DNA of 64,000 nucleotides from Pseudoneobacillus sp042683745 (GCF_042683745.1 NZ_JBHUJX010000025.1:924411-988410); one strand, 5' to 3'; shown: positions 34,247-43,296, counted from the first letter of the stretch. Notes: generated by a model from the letters alone, not told the origin. Made by a program: numbers and translations.

Positions 34247-35830
34247 ATGAATTCTGTCAGTGTTACAAATGAATTAAATGTATTATTACAAGGCGAAAAT
34301 GTGCAAGTTCAATTATCTGTACCACAGTTAGTAGAGAAAGTCCTTACTCGAAATGAAGGTTTATTAACTTCTACAGGTGCTGTTCGTGCGACTACTGGTA
34401 AATATACAGGGCGTTCCCCTAAAGATAAATATATCGTAGAAGAAGCTTCTGTGAAAGACAAAGTCGATTGGGGTTCCAATCAACCTATTTCTGAAGAAGC
34501 TTTTACACAATTATACACGAAAGTTATTAATTATCTCCAAGAAAAAGAAGAAATTTTCGTTTTTAAAGGATTTGCAGGTGCAGACAAAAAATATCGTCTA
34601 CCTATTCAAGTGGTCAATGAATACGCATGGCATAATCTTTTTGCTCATCAGTTATTTATTCGTCCTAATGATGAAGAACTATTAGATCACCACTCTCCAT
34701 TCACAGTCATTTCTGCTCCAAATTTCAAAGCGGATCCTGCGGTGGATGGAACTAAATCAGAAACTTTTATTATTATTTCTTTTGAAAAACGTACAGTCCT
34801 TATCGGTGGAACAGAATATGCTGGAGAAATGAAAAAATCTATTTTCTCCGTTATGAACTATGTTTTACCAGAGCAAGATATTTTCTCTATGCATTGTTCG
34901 GCTAATGTCGGACGTGAGGGTGATGTTGCTTTATTCTTCGGCTTATCTGGAACAGGTAAAACAACACTTTCTGCTGATGCTAATCGCCGCCTAATTGGTG
35001 ATGATGAGCACGGTTGGTCATCCAATGGGGTCTTTAACATTGAAGGTGGATGTTATGCTAAAACGATCAATCTTACCCGTGAGAAAGAGCCTCAAATTTT
35101 TGATGCCATTCGTTTTGGAACAGTTCTTGAGAATGTTGTAGTCAACAACGAAACTCGAGTTGCCGATTATGATGATAATTCATTAACTGAAAACACACGT
35201 GCAGCTTATCCGTTACAAGCGATTTCAAATATTGTTGACCCAAGTGTGGCCGGTCATCCGAATACAATTGTGTTTTTAACAGCTGATGCATTTGGGGTAC
35301 TACCTCCGATCTCTAAACTAACGAAGGAACAAGCAATGTATCACTTCTTAAGTGGATTTACATCTAAACTTGCTGGAACAGAGCGTGGAATTACATCACC
35401 TGAAGCAACCTTCTCGACATGCTTCGGTTCACCATTCCTACCACTACCAGCAACACGTTATGCTGAAATGCTTGGTAAAAAAATTGCTGAACACAATTCA
35501 CAAGTGTTCTTAGTAAACACAGGCTGGACTGGCGGAGAATACGGTGTAGGTAGCCGTATGAAGTTAGCTTATACTCGTGCGATGATTCAAGCTGCTCTAG
35601 AAGGCGAATTAAATCATGTAGAAACGATTCAAGATCCTATCTTTGGTTTAAATATTCCTTTACATGTAGCTGGTGTACCTGATGAAGTGTTACAACCAAA
35701 CAAAACTTGGGCGGACCAAGCAGCATATGAAGCAAAAGCAAAAGAACTTGCTACAAAATTCCGTGAAAACTTCAAAAAGTTTTCAAATGTACCAGCTGAT
35801 ATTGAAGAAAAAGGCGGACCAATCGCTTAA
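34247..35830 (+). CDS. pckA: Phosphoenolpyruvate carboxykinase (ATP)
   Basis: A 527-residue gluconeogenic enzyme that converts oxaloacetate and ATP to PEP. It has the kinase-1a P-loop GLSGTGKTTLSAD (near residue 233), the oxaloacetate-site GRSPKDKYIVEE and LIGDDEHGW metal-binding segment. GGAAGG lies upstream of the ATG. It is divergent from metK; a CcpN-like site lies in its promoter. A GC-rich repeat element follows at 35840. Confidence 0.96.
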   Translation: MNSVSVTNELNVLLQGENVQVQLSVPQLVEKVLTRNEGLLTSTGAVRATTGKYTGRSPKDKYIVEEASVKDKVDWGSNQPISEEAFTQLYTKVINYLQEKEEIFVFKGFAGADKKYRLPIQVVNEYAWHNLFAHQLFIRPNDEELLDHHSPFTVISAPNFKADPAVDGTKSETFIIISFEKRTVLIGGTEYAGEMKKSIFSVMNYVLPEQDIFSMHCSANVGREGDVALFFGLSGTGKTTLSADANRRLIGDDEHGWSSNGVFNIEGGCYAKTINLTREKEPQIFDAIRFGTVLENVVVNNETRVADYDDNSLTENTRAAYPLQAISNIVDPSVAGHPNTIVFLTADAFGVLPPISKLTKEQAMYHFLSGFTSKLAGTERGITSPEATFSTCFGSPFLPLPATRYAEMLGKKIAEHNSQVFLVNTGWTGGEYGVGSRMKLAYTRAMIQAALEGELNHVETIQDPIFGLNIPLHVAGVPDEVLQPNKTWADQAAYEAKAKELATKFRENFKKFSNVPADIEEKGGPIA

Positions 35831-35839
35831 TATAAGAAA

Positions 35840-36008
35840 AGCGCAAGCGCCTTGATCAGCCCCGACAAGCAAATGCTTCGCCAGCCGGAAAGTCATTCTT
35901 TGACTTTTTGGTTGGCGAACATTTGACCTCGAGGTCGACAAAAACGCGACGTCCTGTCGCATTGTCGACACTAGGACTCCTGTACGTCGGGGCTAGGACG
36001 CTTGCGCT
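35840..36008. repeat. 169-bp intergenic repeat element with terminal inverted repeats
   Basis: Ends AGCGCAAGCG (35840-35849) and CGCTTGCGCT (35999-36008) are inverted copies, and CAGCCCCGAC and GTCGGGGCT extend the pairing. Internal stems include CGCCAGCCGGAAAGTC with a partner near 35905-35920, and two GTCGAC sites. It has no coding capacity. Such MITE-like palindromic elements are, from memory, repeated in many Bacillus genomes. Confidence 0.65.
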
Positions 36009-36046
36009 GGACAATTTTCGAAGTCCGAAAATGTTATACTTATCTT

Positions 36047-36090
36047 ATAAAAAATGTCATCTCTCAAAACTTGGAGATGACATTTTTTAT
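36047..36090. terminator. Bidirectional terminator after pckA and ytmB
   Basis: AAAAAATGTCATCTC (36049-36063) pairs perfectly with GAGATGACATTTTTT (36074-36088). Confidence 0.85.
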
Positions 36091-36332
36091 TAGTTCGTAG
36101 AATTCAATGAAACCAATTGATAAGTAATCTTCGTTTGTTTGTTTTCCCATTCGATTCTTTTTATCATACATGTACCACTTGAGTCACTTTCAAGTGTTTT
36201 GCGGATGTCTAATGGAATATCAATGGGATACAAGCGGTAGTCTTCTTTCGTTAATTCAAACAGGTTTTCCTCAATTCGTACTTCTCTTCCCTTTGTTACA
36301 ACAAGAGTGTTTAATTCTAATGGCATCCCCAT
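36090..36332 (-). CDS. ytmB: DUF2584 protein YtmB
   Basis: An 80-residue protein, MGMPLELNTLVVTKGREVRIEENLFELTKE to the C-terminus, matching YtmB (DUF2584) of B. subtilis in length and place. It is mostly beta-strand and function is unknown. It lies 28 nt after ytmA on the same strand, with AAGGAGCG before the ATG. Confidence 0.82.
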   Translation of the reverse strand: MGMPLELNTLVVTKGREVRIEENLFELTKEDYRLYPIDIPLDIRKTLESDSSGTCMIKRIEWENKQTKITYQLVSLNSTN

Positions 36333-36360
36333 TTCAATCGCTCCTTATCATGATTTGTCC

Positions 36361-37152
36361 TTATTTTACCATTACTTTCTTCATCCATGAAGCTAAATCA
36401 CTTACAACTTTTCGGTTAATCGCCGGCGGAAAGTAATGAGTGAATTCTTCAAAGTACCAGCTTTCTACTGTTTTATTATGTATTTTTAAACATTTTTCCA
36501 ATTTGTAGGCATGTTCGACTGACACATTCCCGTCCTTTACCCCATGGATAATAAGTACTGGTGACATTAGTTTTTCAATCTGTAATAATGGGGTTCGCCA
36601 CTCATACCGCTCTGGGAATTTAGCTGGAGTTCCCCCTATAACCCGCTTCATCATTTTTCGTAAATCGAGTCGTTCCTCATATGTTAAAAACATATCTGAA
36701 ACACCTCCCCAGGTAACCACCGAGGCTGCTTCTGGAAATTTAATGGCTGTCAGTAACGCCATGACACCTCCTCGGGAAAAGCCGAATATGTGAACTCCCT
36801 TTACTCGGGAATGTGATAACAATAGACGAAATGCGGAGAAAGCATCCTCTCGATCATCACCAGCAAAATCTTCATTTCCGTCTCCTCCTTGATTACCACG
36901 GTAAAAAGGGGCAAAAACGATAAATCCTTCCGAGGCGAATTGGGCAATTCTAGCAGGTCGAACCTTACCAACATTCTTAATCCCCCCACGTAAATAAAGG
37001 AACCCATCTAAAGGTTCGGTCGTTTTCGGCTCTGCCAATAGTCCTTTCACTTTTAAACCATCGGATAAATAAGTAATGATTGATAGATCAACACCTGGAT
37101 TTGGTGATGGAAATCGTTGCACATCTAAGATAACTCCTTTCATCTCAAGCAT
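36361..37152 (-). CDS. ytmA: Prolyl-oligopeptidase-like alpha/beta hydrolase YtmA
   Basis: A 263-residue hydrolase. GFSRGG near residue 125 is the nucleophile elbow, VLIIHGVKDGNVSVEHAYKL carries the acid Asp, and EFTHYFPPA the His. The layout fits peptidase family S9 without propeller. The role is unknown; the B. subtilis orthologue is adjacent to ytmB too. Confidence 0.82.
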   Translation of the reverse strand: MLEMKGVILDVQRFPSPNPGVDLSIITYLSDGLKVKGLLAEPKTTEPLDGFLYLRGGIKNVGKVRPARIAQFASEGFIVFAPFYRGNQGGDGNEDFAGDDREDAFSAFRLLLSHSRVKGVHIFGFSRGGVMALLTAIKFPEAASVVTWGGVSDMFLTYEERLDLRKMMKRVIGGTPAKFPERYEWRTPLLQIEKLMSPVLIIHGVKDGNVSVEHAYKLEKCLKIHNKTVESWYFEEFTHYFPPAINRKVVSDLASWMKKVMVK

Positions 37153-37270
37153 AAATACTACACATCCTTTTTGAAAAAAATCGTTCTAGGCATTCACACA
37201 TTTTTTCTATGTTCATACGATAACGTAGATTCGAAAATCGCCCATTTTCTAAATTAAGGAGGCACACGTT

Positions 37271-38269
37271 ATGAAGAAAAAGTGGCTTAAAGTCAGTTTT
37301 TCATTATTGTTTGTTTTTATTTTAATGTTTTCGCTGTCTGCCTGTAGTAAAGAGAAAGTTCAAAAAATTAAAGTTGCGGAAGTTACACACTCTATTTTCT
37401 ATGCTCCTCAATATGTTGCCCTTGAAAAGGGATTTTTTAAAGATGAAGGACTTGATGTGGAAGTAACTACCGTTCCCGGTGGCGATAAAACGATGACTGC
37501 TTTACTTTCTGGCGGTGTCGATATTGCACTTGTTGGTTCGGAAACTTCGATTTATGTGCATGCACAACAGGCGAATGATCCGGTAATTAACTTTGCACAG
37601 CTCACTCAAACTGATGGCACTTTCCTCGTTTCACGTGAGAAGATTGAAAACTTTTCATGGGATCAATTAAAGGGTAGTACATTCCTTGGACAACGTAAAG
37701 GTGGAATGCCGCAAATGGTCGGTGAATTTGTATTGAAAAAGCATGGAATTGATCCGCATGCTGACTTGGAATTAATTCAAAATGTTGATTTTGCAAATAT
37801 TGCACCGGCTTTTTCTTCAGGTACAGGTGATTATGTTCAATTATTTGAACCTACTGCTAGTGTATTTGAGCTAGAAGGTAAAGGACATATTGTTGCCTCC
37901 TTTGGAAAAGAATCTGGTCATGTCCCTTACACCACATTTATGACAAAAGAAAGCACGATGAAGGACCAAAAGGACATGGTTGAAAAATTTACCAAAGCTA
38001 TCTATAAAGCTCAGCAATGGGTTGATTCCCATTCTGCCGAAGATATTGCTGAAGCAATCAAACCACATTTCCCTGATACTGATGTTGAGCTAATTGCAAC
38101 AGTTGTTGAGCGCTACAAAGAGCAAGGTTCCTATGCAACAGATCCAATTTTGGATGAAGAAGAGTGGAATAACTTACAAAATATTATGGATGAAGCTGGT
38201 GAACTTCCTGCAAAAATTGACCATAAAACCATTGTTAATACGAAAATTGCAGAAGATGTTATGAAATAA
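37271..38269 (+). CDS. ytlA: ABC transporter substrate-binding lipoprotein YtlA (NMT1/THI5-like)
   Basis: A 332-residue lipoprotein. The signal peptide ends in the lipobox LSAC at residue ~25, and the domain opens with the NMT1 signature KIKVAEVTHSIFYAPQYVALEKGFFKDEGLDVEV. Such proteins bind pyrimidine-type thiamine precursors, sulfonates or related anions. ATG has AAGGAGGCAC upstream. Its ATPase (ytlC) and permease (ytlD) follow. I see no TPP riboswitch upstream, so the substrate remains open. Confidence 0.88.
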   Translation: MKKKWLKVSFSLLFVFILMFSLSACSKEKVQKIKVAEVTHSIFYAPQYVALEKGFFKDEGLDVEVTTVPGGDKTMTALLSGGVDIALVGSETSIYVHAQQANDPVINFAQLTQTDGTFLVSREKIENFSWDQLKGSTFLGQRKGGMPQMVGEFVLKKHGIDPHADLELIQNVDFANIAPAFSSGTGDYVQLFEPTASVFELEGKGHIVASFGKESGHVPYTTFMTKESTMKDQKDMVEKFTKAIYKAQQWVDSHSAEDIAEAIKPHFPDTDVELIATVVERYKEQGSYATDPILDEEEWNNLQNIMDEAGELPAKIDHKTIVNTKIAEDVMK

Positions 38270-38300
38270 ATTAAATACATTTACGATAGGGAGGCCGCAA

Positions 38301-39074
38301 ATGAGCTATTTAGAGATTAATCATGTTCACCATACGTATTTTACAAAAACATCGGCTACTACGGCCCTCTCCGATGTTAACATTCAAATCGAGGAAGGGG
38401 AGTTTATCTCCTTCCTTGGCCCGAGTGGCTGTGGGAAAACAACGTTATTATCGATTATCGCAGGACTTATTTCACCTACAGAGGGTAAAGTTTTTCTAGA
38501 AAAAAAGCCTGTCAAACAATCGAGCTACCAAATTGGTTACATGCTTCAGCAAGATTATCTTTTTCCATGGAAAACAATTGAAGATAATATTTATTTAGGT
38601 TTAAAAATTTCCAATAGATTAAATGAAGACTCAAAAAAACATACGCTGGAGCTTTTAAAGAAAATGAGTCTTGGTGATATTGAAAAGCAATATCCTAAAC
38701 AGCTTTCTGGCGGGATGCGGCAGCGTGTGGCTCTTGTGCGAACTCTTGCTACAGAACCAAAAATTCTTATGCTTGATGAACCTTTCTCAGCATTAGATTA
38801 TCAAACAAAACTAAAACTCGAGGATTTGGTATCAAGCACCTTAAAATCATTTGGAAAAACAGCCATCCTAGTGACACATGATATTGGTGAGGCTATAGCA
38901 ATGAGTGATCGTATCTTTTTGTTCGCCGCAAACCCTGGAAAAGTTCATAAAGTTTTCATTGTACCTGAGGAATTACGATTATTAACTCCATTCGAAGCTC
39001 GGAATCATGAGCATTATTCAAAAATTTTTCAAACCATTTGGAAGGAGCTGGAGTCCCTTGAATCCAGAGAATAA
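38301..39074 (+). CDS. ytlC: ABC transporter ATP-binding protein YtlC
   Basis: A 257-residue ATPase. Walker A GPSGCGKTT (near residue 40), Q-loop MLQQDYLF, signature LSGGMRQRVALVR (near 138), Walker B ILMLDEPFSALD and the switch His in VTHDIGEA are all intact. It is of the TauB/SsuB/ThiZ subgroup that pairs with NMT1-type binding proteins. GGGAGG precedes the ATG. Confidence 0.92.
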   Translation: MSYLEINHVHHTYFTKTSATTALSDVNIQIEEGEFISFLGPSGCGKTTLLSIIAGLISPTEGKVFLEKKPVKQSSYQIGYMLQQDYLFPWKTIEDNIYLGLKISNRLNEDSKKHTLELLKKMSLGDIEKQYPKQLSGGMRQRVALVRTLATEPKILMLDEPFSALDYQTKLKLEDLVSSTLKSFGKTAILVTHDIGEAIAMSDRIFLFAANPGKVHKVFIVPEELRLLTPFEARNHEHYSKIFQTIWKELESLESRE

Positions 39075-39864
39075 TACGAAACTCCTTCATGATAAATATA
39101 TTCAATCTTTAAAACGAGAAAAGAAATGGGTCAGATTCTACCAGATTCTCATTTTTATCCTATTTTTTTCCGTTTGGGAACTAGCAAGCCAAAGGAATTG
39201 GATTGATCCTTTACTATTTAGTTCTCCATCAAAAATATGGGGATTGCTTATCGACAAACTCCAGGATGGTACGTTAATGGCTAATATCGGAGTAACTTTA
39301 ACAGAAACCATTTTTGGATTTATTCTAGGAACGTTTTTAGGAACATTATTAGCGGCAATTCTTTGGTGGTCACCTTTTGTTTCGAAGGTATTAGATCCTT
39401 ATTTGGTCATCTTAAATTCCATGCCAAAAGTGGCATTAGGTCCTATTTTAATTGTCGCACTCGGTCCGGGCTTTTCCTCAATCATTGCCATGGGTGCGAT
39501 TATTTCAATCATCATTACCACGATTGTCGTTTACACCGCTTTTAAAGAAGTTGATCCAAATTATTTAAAAGTACTTCAAACTTTCGGCGCAACTCGGCTT
39601 CAAAGCTTTAAAGAAGCGATTCTCCCTGCATCCTTCCCAACGATTATTTCAACATTAAAGGTAAACGTTGGACTTTCCTGGGTTGGCGTTATCGTTGGTG
39701 AATTTCTTGTCGCTTCAAAAGGACTTGGTTATATGATCATTTACGGATTTCAAGTTTTTAACTTTACACTTGTCCTACTATCCTTATTGGTCATTGCTAT
39801 CTTTGCAACACTCATGTATCAATTGGTTGATTTTATTGAAAGAAAATTAATAAAAAATCAGTAA
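39058..39864 (+). CDS. ytlD: ABC transporter permease YtlD
   Basis: A 268-residue BPD_transp_1 permease with about six membrane segments and the EAA loop as EVDPNYLKVLQTFGATRLQSFKEAILPASFP. Two starts are possible: the ATG at 39007 (68-nt overlap with ytlC, poor ribosome binding site) and the TTG at 39058 (17-nt overlap, GGAAGGAG about 10 nt before). I choose the TTG. It completes the YtlACD importer. Confidence 0.85.
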   Translation: MNPENNTKLLHDKYIQSLKREKKWVRFYQILIFILFFSVWELASQRNWIDPLLFSSPSKIWGLLIDKLQDGTLMANIGVTLTETIFGFILGTFLGTLLAAILWWSPFVSKVLDPYLVILNSMPKVALGPILIVALGPGFSSIIAMGAIISIIITTIVVYTAFKEVDPNYLKVLQTFGATRLQSFKEAILPASFPTIISTLKVNVGLSWVGVIVGEFLVASKGLGYMIIYGFQVFNFTLVLLSLLVIAIFATLMYQLVDFIERKLIKNQ

Positions 39865-39865
39865 C

Positions 39866-39902
39866 GGGTGTATTCATTTTGAACTGCACCCTTTTATTTT
39901 TT
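39866..39902 (+). terminator. Terminator after ytlD
   Basis: GGGTG and CACCC flank a 16-nt loop, followed by TTTTATTTTTT. The stem is short and overlaps the ytkD end. Confidence 0.5.
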
Positions 39903-40350
39903 CAAGACAAATCGTAATCACATCATCTTGCATAATAAAACTGTAAGGATCATTAAATCTTTCTTTTAATAAAAGTTCCTTTCCCACTAGGACTGGACCA
40001 TTTGTCTCCATGTAATCTCTATTTTTTGCTAAATGGCTCACTCTCCCCCAAAAAACCTTTTTTACAAAGGCACCTTCTGGTTCCATTACCTTATATGTGC
40101 CAATTGGGATCAATTTATTTAATATCCCACCCGTTTCTTCCCGAACTTCGCGTCTGGCAGCTTCTTCTAGCGTTTCATCGGCTTCCACTTTACCACCTGG
40201 AAATTCCCAGCCCCTCTTCTTATGATTAGTAAGTACCCAGTTATTTTCATTCTCACAAATAACTAAAACATGCTTTGCCTCTTCAGGAAAAGATTCAGGT
40301 TCAAACAAGAATTTTATCTTATAACCATTTGCATCGATAAACTCACTCAA
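39874..40350 (-). CDS. ytkD: Nudix hydrolase YtkD (8-oxo-dGTP/NTP pyrophosphatase type)
   Basis: A 158-residue Nudix protein. The Nudix box is GGKVEADETLEEAARREVREETGG (residues ~57-80), intact at the catalytic REVREE core. YtkD of B. subtilis cleaves 8-oxo-dGTP and NTPs and protects spores and cells from oxidative damage. The start is placed at TTG 40350, giving the same length as the B. subtilis protein with GAGG 9 nt upstream; ATG 40359 has no spaced ribosome binding site. Confidence 0.82.
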   Translation of the reverse strand: MSEFIDANGYKIKFLFEPESFPEEAKHVLVICENENNWVLTNHKKRGWEFPGGKVEADETLEEAARREVREETGGILNKLIPIGTYKVMEPEGAFVKKVFWGRVSHLAKNRDYMETNGPVLVGKELLLKERFNDPYSFIMQDDVITICLEKIKGCSSK

Positions 40351-40423
40351 ACAAATCATCCTCAAAAATAAGTAATATTATGATTTATTATACCGAAATA
40401 ATCTTCCAATGCACACAACCACT

Positions 40424-40474
40424 TTAACACAGTAAAGCGCCGGGGGACAGTCCCCCAGCGCTTTACTGTGTTAA
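40424..40474. repeat. Long palindromic element with GGGGGAC/GTCCCCC core
   Basis: TTAACACAGTAAAGCGC (40424-40440) is mirrored by GCGCTTTACTGTGTTAA (40458-40474); the core between them is CGGGGGACAGTCCCCCA. The whole can fold as one 24-bp hairpin. It lies 7 nt after the end of the 40483 gene, so it might also act as its terminator, though no T-run follows. Confidence 0.8.
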
Positions 40475-40482
40475 AGGAGTCA

Positions 40483-40791
40483 TTATAAGATTCCCATACT
40501 TTCGATGTGTGCTTTAGCTTCTTGGTCTCCTAGTTGGTGGAGCATACCGTAAACTTCTTTTAATGTTTCGTCATATTTATCGTTTGATCGGTCATGATGA
40601 TATTCAAGAAATGGAACGTGAGCCCTGAAGAAATTTATCCATTCCGTTGAATAGTTAGAATCAAAATACTCTCGTAGTTTTATGATTTCGTCATCAGTAG
40701 CCTCAATTTTATAATTCCAAGTTGAGCCAGTGGCACTTTGAGAGATTTCCCCCGTACCAACTGAAACATAATACGTCTTTTTTTTATCCAT
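40483..40791 (-). CDS. Conserved small protein, function unknown
   Basis: A 102-residue protein starting MDKKKTYYVSVGTGEISQ, with a conserved-looking ending (WINFFRAHVPFLEYHHDRSNDKYDETLKEVYGMLHQLGDQEAKAHI). Bacillus relatives are often loosely called hydrolases, without support that I can see. ATG at 40791 follows GGAAGATGCGATC; the upstream in-frame ATG is less well placed. Confidence 0.7.
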   Translation of the reverse strand: MDKKKTYYVSVGTGEISQSATGSTWNYKIEATDDEIIKLREYFDSNYSTEWINFFRAHVPFLEYHHDRSNDKYDETLKEVYGMLHQLGDQEAKAHIESMGIL

Positions 40792-41069
40792 GATCGCATC
40801 TTCCTTTACATAATAATCTAGACTTTTCTTCATTACGTTAAGACATTAGGATTGTCATTATTCGACATAATTAGTCGAGATATTTCTGCCTGAATTTTTC
40901 GTTAAATACTATTATTCGTTTCCCACATTGGTATATAATTTATGCAAGTTTTAAAAATTGGATGAATCCATCGTGTTGTCCCTTTCGACCAGCGAGAATA
41001 TTTTTCATTTAATTAGGGGATTGAATAAATAAGGTGTTTTTTAAAATTAACATGCTAGGGGTGAAGAAA

Positions 41070-41327
41070 ATGAAATTGGTGGATGAACTATTTGAGCTTT
41101 ATCGTGACAAGCTTACTGGTGATGAAGAAGATATTGATATGCTTACTTTCGCATTTTTAGAAGAAATGGAATATGAAGATTTATTACACATCATTCAGGA
41201 AATGGAAAAACAGGAATTATATGATTTAATGGGTGTTTATTTAATTGAAAGTTTAAAGGGTAAATTTGCCCAAGAAGAATATGGTCAAAGAAGAGCTCCA
41301 ATCTTTCCACAGAGGAATGTTCATTAA
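41070..41327 (+). CDS. DUF6154-type small acidic protein
   Basis: An 85-residue, Glu/Asp-rich helical protein: MKLVDELFELYRDKLTGDEEDIDMLTFAFLEEME to GQRRAPIFPQRNVH. AGGGGTGAAGAAA precedes the ATG, which excludes the upstream codons. I assign DUF6154 from memory of the opening motif. Function unknown. It has its own terminator. Confidence 0.7.
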   Translation: MKLVDELFELYRDKLTGDEEDIDMLTFAFLEEMEYEDLLHIIQEMEKQELYDLMGVYLIESLKGKFAQEEYGQRRAPIFPQRNVH

Positions 41328-41345
41328 TTGTAATATACATATTTT

Positions 41346-41380
41346 AAGGTCTTTCCAATATGAGAGGAAAGACCTTTTTT
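41346..41380 (+). terminator. Intrinsic terminator after the DUF6154-type gene
   Basis: AAGGTCTTTCC (41346-41356) pairs with GGAAAGACCTT (41366-41376), then TTTTTT. Confidence 0.85.
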
Positions 41381-41434
41381 ATTCCACGAAACCTTTCTAA
41401 AGTATGGTAATATATACAAAGAGGAGGTGTATTT

Positions 41435-41593
41435 ATGTTAACAACCATCTTAATCATCTCAGTTATTATCGTGCTCATTGTGTTATTTTTAGCGGTTATT
41501 ACGACTTCTAAAGCTTATTCTTATAAACATACTGTAGACCCGATTTCAACTAATCAAAAATCCAATGATGACAAAAAGGACTCACAAGATTAG
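41435..41593 (+). CDS. ytzI: Small single-pass membrane protein YtzI
   Basis: A 52-residue protein, MLTTILIISVIIVLIVLFLA as the membrane helix, then VITTSKAYSYKHTVDPIS and a Lys/Asp-rich tail. GAGGAGGTGTATTT is an excellent ribosome binding site. It matches B. subtilis YtzI, which lies beside luxS as here. Function unknown. Confidence 0.8.
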   Translation: MLTTILIISVIIVLIVLFLAVITTSKAYSYKHTVDPISTNQKSNDDKKDSQD

Positions 41594-41616
41594 GCAATCT
41601 CATGAGTCCTTTTTCT
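41573..41616. terminator. Bidirectional terminator between ytzI and luxS
   Basis: AAAAAGGACTCA (41573-41584) pairs with TGAGTCCTTTTT (41603-41614). The arm overlaps the last ytzI codons. Confidence 0.8.
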
Positions 41617-41627
41617 TTTATTAATTT

Positions 41628-42101
41628 TTACGCAAATACTTGCTTTAACTCTTCTTTTGGTTGGTCTAACCAAAATCGCATTAATCGTTTTGCCCCTTCA
41701 AGATCATGCAGTTTCGCTTGCCCACATTGAGTTTCGTTTGCAGCAGGAATTTCAACTGTTTCCAGTGCATCCGTCATCGTGTCATGAAGAAGATCGATAA
41801 TTTCATCCACTGTAGGAGCTCCACTTACAACTAAATAATAGCCAGTTTGGCAACCCATTGGTGAAATATCAATAATATCAAAATGATCGTATTTCTCGGA
41901 ATGCTTACGAAGCGTAAAGGCTAATAAATGCTCTAATGTATGAATCACATCTGGCTTCATCGCTTGTTTATTTGGCTGACAAAAACGAATATCAAATTTA
42001 TTTACAACACCATCGCTACCAACTTGGTGTACGCCACAGTGTCTTACATACGGGGCTTTAACCGCATTATGATCTAATTCAAAGCTTTCAACTGAAGGCA
42101 T
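41628..42101 (-). CDS. luxS: S-ribosylhomocysteine lyase
   Basis: A 157-residue metalloenzyme of the activated methyl cycle. It cleaves S-ribosylhomocysteine to homocysteine and DPD, the AI-2 precursor. The zinc site HTLEH (near residues 54-58), Cys84 in SPMGCQTGYY and Cys126 in KQ/TQCGQAKLHDLEG are intact. ATG 42101 gives the B. subtilis start MPSVESFELDH, with GGGAGTGAATGTA upstream. Confidence 0.96.
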   Translation of the reverse strand: MPSVESFELDHNAVKAPYVRHCGVHQVGSDGVVNKFDIRFCQPNKQAMKPDVIHTLEHLLAFTLRKHSEKYDHFDIIDISPMGCQTGYYLVVSGAPTVDEIIDLLHDTMTDALETVEIPAANETQCGQAKLHDLEGAKRLMRFWLDQPKEELKQVFA

Positions 42102-42259
42102 TACATTCACTCCCTATTCACTTTAGAAATATTTCTTTACCTATTATACATTAAATCCCGAGTTAATTCATCAACTTACACAGAATTTATTTTTTAGACC
42201 TTATAGGTTATTTATGTTATGTTCTTTTTATGTCATTGAAATAATGAAAGGGAGTGAAA

Positions 42260-42514
42260 ATGTTGTTAAAAAAAGTGTTTATTAGCCTGATCCGTTTCTA
42301 CCAAATTGTTCTTTCGCCCTTAAAGCCACCCACTTGCCGTTTTTACCCTACTTGCTCCCATTATGGATTGGAATCCATTAAGAGGTTTGGTCCGTTAAGG
42401 GGGGGCTGGTTGACCGTCAAAAGAATTGTTAAATGCCATCCTTTTCATCCAGGTGGACTTGACCCTGTTCCAGATGAATGGCCTTCAAGTAATAAAAATA
42501 AACCTATAAACTAG
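42260..42514 (+). CDS. ytjA: Membrane protein insertion efficiency factor YidD (YtjA)
   Basis: An 84-residue YidD protein with the CRFYPTCSHYGLESIKRFG motif and KCHPFHPGGLDPVP tail. It assists YidC/Oxa1-type membrane insertion. ATG at 42260 follows AAAGGGAGTGAAA; a GTG two codons earlier is possible. The 3' end overlaps the convergent carbonic anhydrase gene by 4 nt. Confidence 0.92.
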   Translation: MLLKKVFISLIRFYQIVLSPLKPPTCRFYPTCSHYGLESIKRFGPLRGGWLTVKRIVKCHPFHPGGLDPVPDEWPSSNKNKPIN

Positions 42515-43083
42515 TTGTTGTATCCATTAACGATTAAGTCCAATTTACCTGTTTTTGGATCAATCACTAAACCATGAACAGGGACATTTTTTGGCATTAA
42601 TGGATGCTTATTGATAATCTCAACACTATGGGCAACACTGTCTCTAACAGATGTAAAACCTTCAAACCATTCAGTTACATTAAGTCCTGCATAAGCAAGT
42701 GTTTCAAAAGTTTCATCTGTGACACCGTTTAGTTTCATTTTTTCTATGACTGGACCAGCCTTCATCCCACTCATACCGCAATCATAGTGACCAATTACGA
42801 ACACTTCTTCAGCCTGCAATTCATAAACGGCAACAAGAATACTTCTCATAATACTTCCAAATGGATGGCTCACTAAAGCACCAGCATTTTTAACAAATTT
42901 TGCATCCCCATTTGCTATATTTATCGCTTTAGGTAATAGCTCTAATAAACGGGTATCCATACAAGTCAAGATGACCGTACGTTTATTAGGAAACTTTGTT
43001 GTTTCGTATTCCTCGTATTTTTTCTCTGCCACAAATTTTTCATTATACACTAATATTTCATCTAAAAATCTTTTCTTTTCCAT
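42511..43083 (-). CDS. ytiB: Beta-carbonic anhydrase (YtiB-like)
   Basis: A 190-residue zinc enzyme interconverting CO2 and bicarbonate. The zinc ligands appear in TCMDTR (Cys/Asp-Arg dyad, near residue 40) and GHYDCGMSG (His and Cys, near residue 100). It lacks the long N-terminal arm, so it belongs to the short Gram-positive type. A 213-bp gap to the Zur-box gene lies upstream. Confidence 0.92.
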   Translation of the reverse strand: MEKKRFLDEILVYNEKFVAEKKYEEYETTKFPNKRTVILTCMDTRLLELLPKAINIANGDAKFVKNAGALVSHPFGSIMRSILVAVYELQAEEVFVIGHYDCGMSGMKAGPVIEKMKLNGVTDETFETLAYAGLNVTEWFEGFTSVRDSVAHSVEIINKHPLMPKNVPVHGLVIDPKTGKLDLIVNGYNN

Positions 43084-43253
43084 CTGCTATACCACTTCCA
43101 TTCTTCCATTCGTATTTTCATTTTCCTCTTGCAATTTCATAATAAATTATGTATGATACAAAAGGTAATCGGAATGATTCCGTATTATATTTTTATTTTA
43201 TTGAAAATCCATTAAAAGCACAAATAATAAATGTTTAATATTTTTTTGTTTCC

Positions 43254-43276
43254 TAAATCGTAATTACTACGATTTG
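43254..43276. promoter_or_regulatory. Zur box
   Basis: TAAATCGTAATTACTACGAT (then TTG) is an inverted repeat that fits the Bacillus Zur core TCGTAAT-N-ATTACGA with one mismatch. It ends about 21 nt before the start of the zinc-binding lipoprotein, where Zur would repress when zinc is plentiful. Confidence 0.8.
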
Positions 43277-43296
43277 TATTCGAAGGGGGAAATTAC

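Noticed and set aside
37153..37270. TPP riboswitch before ytlA
   Set aside because: No THI-box core such as CTGAGA with its partner elements is present in this leader, despite the NMT1-like binding protein.
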